The position numbers were made by a program, and so were the translations under genes. Below the pieces are notes generated by a model. It saw nothing but the letters and a program-made list of their open reading frames with translations. It did no database searches and was not told the origin of the DNA. From Gordonia bronchialis DSM 43247 (GTDB taxonomy: Bacteria > Actinomycetota > Actinomycetes > Mycobacteriales > Mycobacteriaceae), in NCBI RefSeq assembly GCF_000024785.1, contig NC_013441.1:2542001-2606000 (forward strand): 64,000 nucleotides of DNA. Reading direction: 5' to 3'. This document shows positions 43,462 through 50,968 of this stretch, piece by piece; position 1 is the first letter of the stretch; each line of letters starts with the position of its first letter.

Positions 43462-44067
43462 GTGTCCGGTGGGGTGATGAGGACCGGCCTTCGGGTGGGA
43501 GTCTCGGTCTTGGCGGTGTTCGCCATCGTGCTCGCGACAGTGGCGACCACGATGTCGGCACCGGTGGCTGCCGCACCGGGGCGCGCCGGGGATCTGGTGA
43601 GCGTCACCGACATCACCGATCGGCCCGATGCCAAGGTCAAGGGCGCCGGCAAGGTGTATCTGATCACCTACCTGTCCCCGGATCACACCGGCAAGCTCAT
43701 TGCGGTCCGGGGCACCGTGATGGTTCCGGCGAAACCCCGGACCGGAGGGTGGCGCATCGTCGGCTACGCGGACGGGACCGCCGGTCTCGGTGACCAATGC
43801 ACGGTCACCGACCGCATGGGACATGAAGGGCGCTACGACAATTGGATCGGACCGTGGTTGCGCGACGGCTACATCATCGCGGCCACCGAGTACGCGGGTG
43901 TCGGCAGCCCCGGCGTTATCGTTGCGCTGGTTGAGCCGCGGCTTTCCGGACGTGTTGGTGAGCGGCGGCCTTCTCGTACCGCTGGTCGAGTCGCGGCCTT
44001 CTCGTTCCGCTGGTTGAGCCGCGATGGTCGAGCGAAGCGAGACCGCCGCGCGTCGAAACCACAGTGA
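43462..44067 (+). pseudogene. Secreted LIP-family lipase, truncated by repeat element
   Basis: The first ~153 codons encode a signal peptide (about 6-38, ending APVAAAP) and the start of a secretory lipase (LIP, PF03583-type): YLSPDHTGKLIAVRGTVMVP, GYADGTAGLGDQCTV, LRDGYIIAATEYAGVGSPG. Homology stops at about 43917, where the frame enters the repeat (GTTGCGCTGGTTGAGCC) and continues as unrelated Arg-rich sequence to the stop at 44067. The nucleophile Ser and the rest of the catalytic triad are missing, so it is a remnant. The start is GTG 43462, with GAGGAAGG upstream. Confidence 0.8.
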
Positions 44068-44280
44068 GACAACAGCGTCCGCACCAACGGTCCACCCATC
44101 AGACACGTCGATGTCCAACGCGCAAAGTGGACGGGTGTGCCGAACTGCGCAGACCCTCACCTCGCCATTTCGTTTCGACGCGCGGCAGGCGAGCTTCGCT
44201 CGTCCGTGCCGGCTCAACCATGGCTCAACCAGCGGGGGCGGCTCGATCGGCTGGGGGTAGGCCGCGGCTCAACCAGCGCG
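43926..44280. repeat. Composite inverted-repeat element (GGTTGAGCCG family), copy 2
   Basis: Four tandem 27-28 bp units (GCTGGTTGAGCCGCGG... at 43926, 43954, 43981, 44009) lead into a left arm ending GTCGAAACCACAGTGAGAC. About 100 bp of unique sequence follows, then the right arm GTTTCGACGCGCGGCAGGC ... CGTCCGTGCCGGCTCAACCA at ~44171-44220 and further GGCTCAACC words to 44276. The arms match copy 1 at 1319-1508. It fills the gap between the lipase remnant and the siderophore-binding protein gene and has evidently replaced the lipase 3' end. Confidence 0.75.
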
Positions 44281-44284
44281 GGGT

Positions 44285-45254
44285 TCAGAACTTCGAGGCG
44301 ACTTGACCGAGGTTCTGGGTGACGTAGTCGACCGACGGGGCGCTCGGGACGCCGAAGGCGGGCGAGGTGTCGTTGTTCAGGTAGACGACGGTGCCGTTGC
44401 GCACTGCGGTCAGGGTGTTGTAGCCGGGGATGCGGTTCAGTGCGGCCGGGTCGCCGAGCGTATAGGCGAGCAACATATCGGAGTCCAGCTGGTCGATGCG
44501 CTCGGGCGAGAGCCGGGACCGAGTCGTCGAACCGTCATGTTGCGCGGCGAGCTGAGGATTGAGAGTGAAGCCCAACTCGGTCAGCAGCGCGGCCGCCGGA
44601 TCCTTGACCGAGTTGATGGCTCCGAATCCGCCGGTGGACTGGAACAGTGCGTAGGTGAGCGTCTTACCTTGTGCCCCAGCGTGTTCGGACTTGAAGCTGT
44701 CGATGTTGCGCTGGGTCTTGGCCACCAGGTCGGCTGCCTGCGATTCTTTGCCGAAGATCTTGCCGGTCGCGGTGGCGATGTCCTGCCAGGTGTCCACCGG
44801 GCCGTTCTTGTTGAGCACGGTGATCGTCGGGGCGAGTTTGGTGTAGCCGTCGAGCAGATCCTTGTCGAGCGTCTGTCCGGCGATGATCAGATCGGGATCG
44901 AACCGAGCGATGTCATCGACCGTGGGCATGGTGTCGGCCGCGGTGACCACCACTTCCGACTGGTGTTCCGGCGTCCACGCGAACTTGTTGTTCGGACCAC
45001 CGTAGCCCTGCTGGACGAACTCGGCGGTGATCGGGACATCAAGCGCGGCAAGGGTTGCCGTCCAGTTGTTCAGCAGGCTGATCACCCGGGTCGGATTCTT
45101 GGGTACCTCGATGCTCGCGGTTTGCCCGCCGAGCAGGTCGATGCTGACCTGGTGGTTGCCCTCGTCCTCCGCCGACGAGGAACAGGCGGTCACCACGCCG
45201 AAGTGCGAGCAAGGCGATCAGAACGGTTCGTGGGAACCGGCGGGATGTCGTCAC
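44285..45254 (-). pseudogene. Iron-siderophore ABC transporter binding lipoprotein, frameshifted in signal peptide
   Basis: From 45196 down, a ~303-residue FepB/FecB-type binding protein reads open (IEVPKNPTRVISLLNNWT; DPDLIIAGQ; GDPAALNRIPGYNTLTAVRNG). It begins VVTAC, which looks like a lipobox. The matching signal peptide (VTTSRRFPRTVLIALLAL from GTG 45254) is in another frame. Removing one base near 45200 joins them as LIALLALGVVTAC, a perfect lipoprotein leader, and a TGA lies upstream in the lipobox frame. So the gene is broken by a one-base indel, or the sequence has an error there. It follows the dihydroxybenzoate genes on the same strand and would bind the loaded siderophore. No permease or ATPase genes are nearby. 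Confidence 0.8.
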
Positions 45255-45337
45255 AGCGTTTCGCCAATCGTCGGGTTTCGTCGAAAGAAATTGGGGCAGA
45301 AGGTGTTTCGTGCAGTTTGCCCACGTGGACATAGGTC

Positions 45338-46066
45338 TCACATGTCCAGCGTCGCACCACCGTCGACGCGAAGGTCGTGCAGGGTGATGTGCCGGGCGGC
45401 GTCGGAGAGCAGGAAGGCCACCGCCTCGGCGACGTCGGCCGGTGTGGCGATCCGCTGCAGCGGGATGCCGAGCCGAAACTGTTGCGGATCGCCGGCGAGG
45501 ACGGTGTCACGGTCGGCCGGCGACGACCACATGCCGCGCAGCATGTCGGTGTCGGTGGAGCCGGGGGAGACGATGTTGACGCGAACCCCCGACGACGCCG
45601 CGGCCAATCCGACACTGCGCGTATAGGACGTTGCGGCAGCCTTGGACGCCGCGTATGCGGCCAGCGCTGTGCGGGGCACCGTCGCGGCATTGCTCGAGAT
45701 CACCACCGCGGAGCCGGAGGCGCGGGCCACCATCGCGTCGAGTGCCACGTCGAGCATGTTGCGGACTCCTCCCGCATTGACGGCCATGCAGCGATCCCAG
45801 TCGTCGGTGAGCACACCGGCGGCACTCACCATGAGGTCGATCGGTCCGTGCTCCGATTCCGTTACGCTCCAAGCATTCTGGACCTGTTGGCGATCCGCGA
45901 CGTCGACCACTCGGATCCCGGATGCCGAGACCACGTCCCAGGCGTGGACCTCGGCCCCGCCGGCCGCGAGGAGTTCGGCGACAGCCGCGCCGATCCCACC
46001 GGCGGCACCGGTGACAACCGCTCGGTGACCGGCCAATTTCCCGGCGGCCGGGGATTCGGTGGTCAT
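45338..46066 (-). CDS. entA: 2,3-dihydro-2,3-dihydroxybenzoate dehydrogenase (EntA/DhbA)
   Basis: A 242-residue SDR with TGAAGGIGAA, SAAGV, the catalytic Ser in ISSNAAT and YAASK. Its place between an isochorismatase and siderophore genes makes it the enzyme that oxidises 2,3-dihydro-DHB to 2,3-dihydroxybenzoate, the catechol of the siderophore. VSPGSTDTDMLRGMW is the family-like substrate loop. Its ATG at 46066 overlaps the isochorismatase stop (ATGA). Confidence 0.85.
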   Translation of the reverse strand: MTTESPAAGKLAGHRAVVTGAAGGIGAAVAELLAAGGAEVHAWDVVSASGIRVVDVADRQQVQNAWSVTESEHGPIDLMVSAAGVLTDDWDRCMAVNAGGVRNMLDVALDAMVARASGSAVVISSNAATVPRTALAAYAASKAAATSYTRSVGLAAASSGVRVNIVSPGSTDTDMLRGMWSSPADRDTVLAGDPQQFRLGIPLQRIATPADVAEAVAFLLSDAARHITLHDLRVDGGATLDM

Positions 46067-46725
46067 GATCGCCGAGACCCGGCACCGACGCCAACACCCA
46101 CTGCGAGTGCCTCGAGGACCTCGGCGGTCGAGACCACCCGACCCGCACGCTTGCCGATATAGTCGGCGGCCATCTGGTGTTCTTCGCGGGTGAAATCGCC
46201 CATCGCGTCGACGACGAAGAACGGCGCCACATCGCTCATGAACGCCTCGGTGGCGCTGATCATGCAGCCCATGTGGGCGTAGACGCCGATGACGATGAGC
46301 TGATCGCGGCCGTGATGGGCGAGCAATTGCCGAAGATCGGTGCGCTGGAAGCCCGAGTACCGCCACTTGGTGACCCGGATGTCGTCGGGGCCGGGGGCGA
46401 GCTGCTCGACGATCTGCTCGTCGGGGCCGGACTCGAGTCCCGCGCCCCAGAAGTCGGCGAGGATGCCTCGCCGGGACGGGTGCTGGTCGCCCGGCTGCGC
46501 GGTGTAGATCACCGGGACGCCCGCCCGCACACATCGATCGCGGATGTCGACCATGTTCGGCAGCGCCGTCGCCATCGGTTGCTCCTCGAGTCGGTAGGCG
46601 TCGAGGAAGTATTGCTGCATGTCGTGGATCAGCAGTGCTGCTCGGTCCGGATCCAGGGTCCAGTCCACGCGCACGGGGAACGGACCGGCGGGTATCTCGT
46701 ACGGGGGGATCGGAGGTATGGCCAC
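46063..46725 (-). CDS. entB: Isochorismatase (EntB/DhbB-like, single domain)
   Basis: A 220-residue isochorismatase that hydrolyses isochorismate to 2,3-dihydro-DHB and pyruvate. The family sequence is clear: [14 protein letters not shown] (catalytic Asp), [24 protein letters not shown] (Lys) and [13 protein letters not shown]. Unlike EntB and DhbB it has no C-terminal aryl carrier domain; it ends soon after the hydrolase fold ([12 protein letters not shown]). The aryl carrier must be elsewhere or lost. The start is GTG 46725, only 24 bp from the divergent entE start. It heads the operon entB-entA-binding protein. Confidence 0.9.
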   Translation of the reverse strand: MAIPPIPPYEIPAGPFPVRVDWTLDPDRAALLIHDMQQYFLDAYRLEEQPMATALPNMVDIRDRCVRAGVPVIYTAQPGDQHPSRRGILADFWGAGLESGPDEQIVEQLAPGPDDIRVTKWRYSGFQRTDLRQLLAHHGRDQLIVIGVYAHMGCMISATEAFMSDVAPFFVVDAMGDFTREEHQMAADYIGKRAGRVVSTAEVLEALAVGVGVGAGSRRS

Positions 46726-46729
46726 CCCA

Positions 46730-46748
46730 TTAGGGTAGCCTCACTTGA
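46730..46748. promoter_or_regulatory. Candidate IdeR/DtxR iron box between divergent siderophore operons
   Basis: TTAGGGTAGCCTCACTTGA matches the 19-bp consensus at 14 of 19 positions by my count. It occupies most of the 24-bp gap between the start codons of entB (46725, leftward) and entE (46750, rightward). One bound repressor would block both. The gap is so short that both transcripts must be leaderless or start inside the opposite gene. Confidence 0.6.
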
Positions 46749-46749
46749 T

Positions 46750-48327
46750 GTGAAGGTTGCTCCCTGGCCCCCGAACCTTGTCGAACGCTACCGCGACCTG
46801 GGACTCTGGTCCGGCCACACCTTCAACGACGTGCTGCGGTCCCGGGCGCAGGAGCCGGGCAGCGAGCAGCGTCTTGCGGTCATCGACGCCGAGCGCCGAC
46901 TCACCTACCGCGACCTCGACGACCGGGTGAGCCGTCTGGCCGCTGGACTGATGGCAGCCGGTATCGGACCCGAGGACCGGGTCGTGGTGCAGATCCCCAA
47001 TCGCGTCGGCTACGTGGAGGCGGTGTTCGCGCTGTTCCGGCTCGGCGCGATTCCGGTGTTCACCTTGCCCGCAAATCGGGAGAGCGAACTGGTCCCGATC
47101 GCCCGGGCCGCTGGGGCGGTGGCGATCATCTCGCCGGGCGCCGACCCGGCAACCGACTTCCGCGCGCTGGCCGAAACGGTGATGGCGCAGGTGGATTCGG
47201 TCGGCGTGCTCATCGACGCCGACGATCTCGAGGCGCACTTCGCCGACCCGGTCGAACATCGGCGCTCGGACCCGGGGGAACTCGCCTTTCTGCAACTCTC
47301 CGGGGGCAGTACCGGCATCCCGAAGCTGATCCCGCGCACACACGACGACTACCTGTACAGCGTGCGCCGGAGCAATGAGTTGTGCGGCGTCACCGCCGAC
47401 ACCGTCTACATGGCGACTCTGCCTGTCGCACAAAACTTCCCGATGAGTTCACCGGGTATCCTCGGCGCGATGCTGGCCGGTGGCACGATCGCGTTGGCCG
47501 CGTCGCCGCAGCCGTCGATTGCCTGGGCGCTGATACAGGACGCGGGCGTGACGATGACCGGGCTGGTGCCGCCACTGGCCCGGTTGTGGACCGAGGTCGC
47601 CGAGCGCGGAACCGATTTCGATCTGTCCTCTCTGCAGACCATCCAGGTGGGTGGCGCACGCTGCCCCGACGAACTGGCCCGCCGGATCGGCCCGGCCCTC
47701 GGCGTCACCCTGCAGCAGGTCTTCGGCATGGCCGAGGGGCTGGTCTGTTACACGCGGCTCGACGACCCGATCGACGAGGTCACCACCACCCAGGGCCGGC
47801 CGATGTCCGACGACGACCAGCTGCGACTCGTCGACGAGAACGGCGACCCGGTGACGTCGGGGCCCGGGTTCCTGGAAACGCAGGGGCCGTACACGATTCG
47901 CAGCTACTGGCAGGACGCCAGTCCGTCGTCGTTCACGCCCGACGGGTGGTACCGCACCGGCGACGTGGTGGAGTTCAGCGACCGCGGCAACCTCATCGTG
48001 CGCGGGCGGGGTGGGGACCGGATCAACCGCGGCGGCGAGAAGGTGTCCGCCGAACAGGTCGAGGAACAGCTACTCGGGCATCCCGATGTGCGTGATGCCG
48101 TCGTGGTCGGGGTTTCCGACGCCTATCTCGGCGAACGGACCTGCGCCTACATCATTCCCGCGGATCCGCAGGTACCGCCGACGCTGGCCGGGATCCGCCG
48201 GCACGTACGCGCGGCGGGACTCGCCGAATGGAAGCTCCCCGACGTGGTGAAGGTGATCGAGGCATTCCCGGAGACGGGTGTCGGCAAGGTCAGCCGTCGC
48301 CGTCTGCGGCAACTGCTCGCGGGCTGA
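46750..48327 (+). CDS. entE: 2,3-dihydroxybenzoate-AMP ligase (EntE/DhbE)
   Basis: A 525-residue stand-alone adenylation enzyme that activates 2,3-dihydroxybenzoate and loads it on an aryl carrier protein. It has the phosphate loop LSGGSTGIPKLIPRTHDDY, the aryl-acid pocket region LPVAQNFPMSSPG, QTIQVGGARCPDELA, FGMAEGLVCYTR, RGRGGDRINRGGEKVSAEQVE and the final catalytic lysine in PETGVGKVSRRRLRQ. The NFPMSSPG segment is characteristic of DHB/salicylate enzymes. The start is GTG 46750 at the edge of the iron box. Its last ~180 bp overlap the open frame of the convergent exporter. Confidence 0.93.
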   Translation: MKVAPWPPNLVERYRDLGLWSGHTFNDVLRSRAQEPGSEQRLAVIDAERRLTYRDLDDRVSRLAAGLMAAGIGPEDRVVVQIPNRVGYVEAVFALFRLGAIPVFTLPANRESELVPIARAAGAVAIISPGADPATDFRALAETVMAQVDSVGVLIDADDLEAHFADPVEHRRSDPGELAFLQLSGGSTGIPKLIPRTHDDYLYSVRRSNELCGVTADTVYMATLPVAQNFPMSSPGILGAMLAGGTIALAASPQPSIAWALIQDAGVTMTGLVPPLARLWTEVAERGTDFDLSSLQTIQVGGARCPDELARRIGPALGVTLQQVFGMAEGLVCYTRLDDPIDEVTTTQGRPMSDDDQLRLVDENGDPVTSGPGFLETQGPYTIRSYWQDASPSSFTPDGWYRTGDVVEFSDRGNLIVRGRGGDRINRGGEKVSAEQVEEQLLGHPDVRDAVVVGVSDAYLGERTCAYIIPADPQVPPTLAGIRRHVRAAGLAEWKLPDVVKVIEAFPETGVGKVSRRRLRQLLAG

Positions 48328-49697
48328 GCCCCCCGAGGGTGGCTCCGATCCCCGTCCGGATCAGTGGTCTGCTCGACCGGTCGGTGTCCCCGCACGGTAA
48401 CGAGCGCGCGCAGCACGATCATCGCGACGATCGCCAGCGCCGCCATCGCGATGCCGTAGTAGACGAGGGCATCCGCGGCACCCCAGATCGAGCCGAAGGC
48501 GCCCGCGACGAGTGCGCCGACGGTCACCCCACCGACCTCCTGAGCCATCCAGATCCCGTTCACCCGGCCCAGGAGTGGCCCGGGGGTGTGCTGCTGAATC
48601 AGCGCGTAGCGCAACACCTCCTGCACGGCTTCGATGAACCCGACCACCAGCAGGAGTCCGAGGGCGAGCCACAGGACCGGAGCGAGTCCGAACAGGATCT
48701 GCACGCCGAAGGCCAGCAGCAGCGCACTCAGCAGGACCAGACCGGGCCGTCGCAGGACGGTCATCCATCCGCTCGTGAGCGCCGCGATCATCGCGCCGGT
48801 CGCCACCGCGGCGTAGAGCAGGCCGGTGGCCGCCGGGTTGTCGTCGAAGCGCTCGGCGACCAGCCCGGGGAGCAGGGCGACCACTCCGGCCCCGAGCATC
48901 GCGAGCACGCCGACGACCATCACCCCGGTCACGACTCGCTCACCCGCCAGGAAACGCAGCAGCGACGGCGGTCCGGCCGGCCCCGACTCAGCCGATGTCT
49001 CGGGCGCACCTGAGGAGCCGGCCGAAACGGAGGCCCCGGAGGACATTGGTGCGTCGGCGGCCGGGGGGTCACCGGCGATGGGTGCCGTCGGCGGCATGGA
49101 CGGCAGACCGAGCAGGATCAGCACGGTGACGCACGCCAGGGCGGCGGCGGTCACATAAGCCCACTCGACCCCCGCCGCGGCGATGACGAGACCGGCGACA
49201 CCCGGTGACACGGCCGTACCGATGCGTACCGTCAGCGAACTCAGGGCGCCGACGGCCACGAGCTTGTCCCGCGGGATCAGCGTGGGTACCGCGGCCATCA
49301 GCGCCGAGGTCGACAACGCGCCGATCAGACCGTCGACCGCTGCGAGCAGGTAGAGGATCCAGACCCGGGGTTCGCCCCCGAACACCCCGAAGGCGTTGGC
49401 CGCCAGACCCGCGAAAGACAATGCCGCCCCGGACCGTCCGACGAGGATCAGGTACTTGCGGTCGAACCGGTCGGCCAGGAGTCCGCCGACCAGCATCCCG
49501 ACGAAGGTGGTGATCCCGGTGACGGCGGTCGCGGCGCCGACCTGCGCACTGGACCGTGTGAGATCCCACATCTGCACCGGAACCGACACCAGGAGCAGCC
49601 CGATCGCGACGAGCGAGATGAGTCGCGCCACGAAGATCCGCCGGAAGGGCGCGCTCTCGCGCAGTGGTGACAGATCGATCAGGACCGAACTGCTCAT
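48147..49697 (-). CDS. entS: EntS-like MFS siderophore exporter
   Basis: A 516-residue major facilitator with about 12 helices and a long Ser/Gly/Ala/Pro loop in the middle (about 215-260). The N-terminal DLSPLRESAPFRRIFVARL and the loop LADRFDRKYLIL are typical of the EntS group, which exports enterobactin-type siderophores. The start is ATG 49697, overlapping the NRPS stop (ATGA), so it is the last gene of the NRPS operon. The family normally ends near VRGHRPVEQ; here a basic tail of ~50+ residues runs antisense through the entE 3' end to the stop at 48147. That tail may be an artefact of a lost stop codon. Confidence 0.85.
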   Translation of the reverse strand: MSSSVLIDLSPLRESAPFRRIFVARLISLVAIGLLLVSVPVQMWDLTRSSAQVGAATAVTGITTFVGMLVGGLLADRFDRKYLILVGRSGAALSFAGLAANAFGVFGGEPRVWILYLLAAVDGLIGALSTSALMAAVPTLIPRDKLVAVGALSSLTVRIGTAVSPGVAGLVIAAAGVEWAYVTAAALACVTVLILLGLPSMPPTAPIAGDPPAADAPMSSGASVSAGSSGAPETSAESGPAGPPSLLRFLAGERVVTGVMVVGVLAMLGAGVVALLPGLVAERFDDNPAATGLLYAAVATGAMIAALTSGWMTVLRRPGLVLLSALLLAFGVQILFGLAPVLWLALGLLLVVGFIEAVQEVLRYALIQQHTPGPLLGRVNGIWMAQEVGGVTVGALVAGAFGSIWGAADALVYYGIAMAALAIVAMIVLRALVTVRGHRPVEQTTDPDGDRSHPRGAQPASSCRRRRRLTLPTPVSGNASITFTTSGSFHSASPAARTCRRIPASVGGTCGSAGMM

Positions 49698-50968
49698 CGG
49701 TGAGCTCCTCGCTGTTCGTCGGGCCGGGCTACCTCGCGCAGCGCGGCCAGCCACCGCTCGGCGAGTGCTCGGACCGATTCGTCGTCGATCACGCCGGGCT
49801 GATAGGTCCAGGACGCCCGCATGCGGGTCCCGTCCGGACCGTCGACGGTGGTGATGTCGACGACCAGCCCGTGACCGGCGGGCATGGTGCCGCCCGCGCC
49901 GATGTCGGCCGACTCGGGCGCCATACCCCAGTCGCCGAACTCGAAGGACCGATACCGGCCGAGGTAATTGAACTCGATCCCCGCCGCGGCACTGATCCCC
50001 GCAGCGGCCGTGCCGGACAGATACCGCAGGACACCGTAGCCCAGGCCACCGTCGGCGCCGGGCAACAGGTCGTCGACCCGACCGTGCCCCTCGAGGTCGA
50101 CGAGCGTCGGCCTCCCGGCTGCCGCACCGAAGGCCCCGAGGAGCACATCGTCCACCGCGACCCCGAGCGCTGACGGTGTCGGTCCGAGTAGACGGCCGGA
50201 CACCTCGGTATCCACCTCGACGACGTGGCGACGGGCAGTGTCCTCGGTGTCGACCGCCGGGTCGATCCGACGCCGGAACAGTGCGCCGGCCGTTGCGGCG
50301 GCATCGACCAGATCGCCTGTCCAATAGGGCAGTTCGGTAGTGCGGTCGAGACCGGCCACGGTGTGCGCCCAGGCGGCATACGGCGTGGGTGCCGGCGGCA
50401 GTCCGAGCGACGGCTCGTCGACGCCGTCGGCGAGTTGGGTGTAGACCGCGAGCAGTTCGGGAACCAGCGACCGCCACGACACGCCGTCGACCACCAGGTG
50501 GTGGATCTGCAGCAACAGCCGTCCGGGGTCATCGCCAAAGTCGATCCACGTGGCCGAGATCATCTGTCCGGCAACCGGGTTCAGGGCCTCCCGGGCCTGC
50601 CGCGCAACCGCCTTGACATCCCGGTCGGTGCTGCGGGCCACCACGGGATCGGGTGCCGTTGCACCGACGTCGAACCGCCAGGGTCGCTCGTCGGCCACCA
50701 GGCGTGCGCGCAGCATGTGGTGACGTCGCAGCAGGACCCCGATCGCCCGGGCCGCGAGGTTCGGATCGAAGTCGGCCGGAACACGCAGCAGCGCGGACTG
50801 GTGGAAGCCGCGGATCCGGTCGGCGTCGCCGTCGACGAGTTCTTCGAGCCAGCGCACGATCGGGAGGGCGGGCACCGGTCCGGAGGTGATGTCGGCGACC
50901 ACCGTCCGTGCGGCACCCGGCGCGCCGATCGCCGCCGCGAGTTCGGCGGTGGTGCGGTGGCTCATCAC
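49694..50968 (-). CDS. NRPS epimerization domain (3' part of the frameshifted NRPS)
   Basis: A 424-residue frame holding the end of a carrier domain ([15 protein letters not shown]) and a complete epimerization domain. [13 protein letters not shown] is the HHxxxDGxSW motif. [17 protein letters not shown] and FNYLGRY are E-domain motifs that distinguish it from a condensation domain. E domains turn the carrier-bound amino acid to the D form. It is separated from the upstream NRPS frame only by a frameshift near 50985-50993, so both belong to one gene. The chain ends here with no thioesterase domain, and the stop overlaps the exporter start. Confidence 0.85.
   Translation of the reverse strand: MMSHRTTAELAAAIGAPGAARTVVADITSGPVPALPIVRWLEELVDGDADRIRGFHQSALLRVPADFDPNLAARAIGVLLRRHHMLRARLVADERPWRFDVGATAPDPVVARSTDRDVKAVARQAREALNPVAGQMISATWIDFGDDPGRLLLQIHHLVVDGVSWRSLVPELLAVYTQLADGVDEPSLGLPPAPTPYAAWAHTVAGLDRTTELPYWTGDLVDAAATAGALFRRRIDPAVDTEDTARRHVVEVDTEVSGRLLGPTPSALGVAVDDVLLGAFGAAAGRPTLVDLEGHGRVDDLLPGADGGLGYGVLRYLSGTAAAGISAAAGIEFNYLGRYRSFEFGDWGMAPESADIGAGGTMPAGHGLVVDITTVDGPDGTRMRASWTYQPGVIDDESVRALAERWLAALREVARPDEQRGAHR

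Noticed and set aside
45507..46232. Alternative - strand frame across entA/entB
   Set aside because: Arg/Gly-rich shadow frame; both real genes overlap by ATGA with complete motifs.
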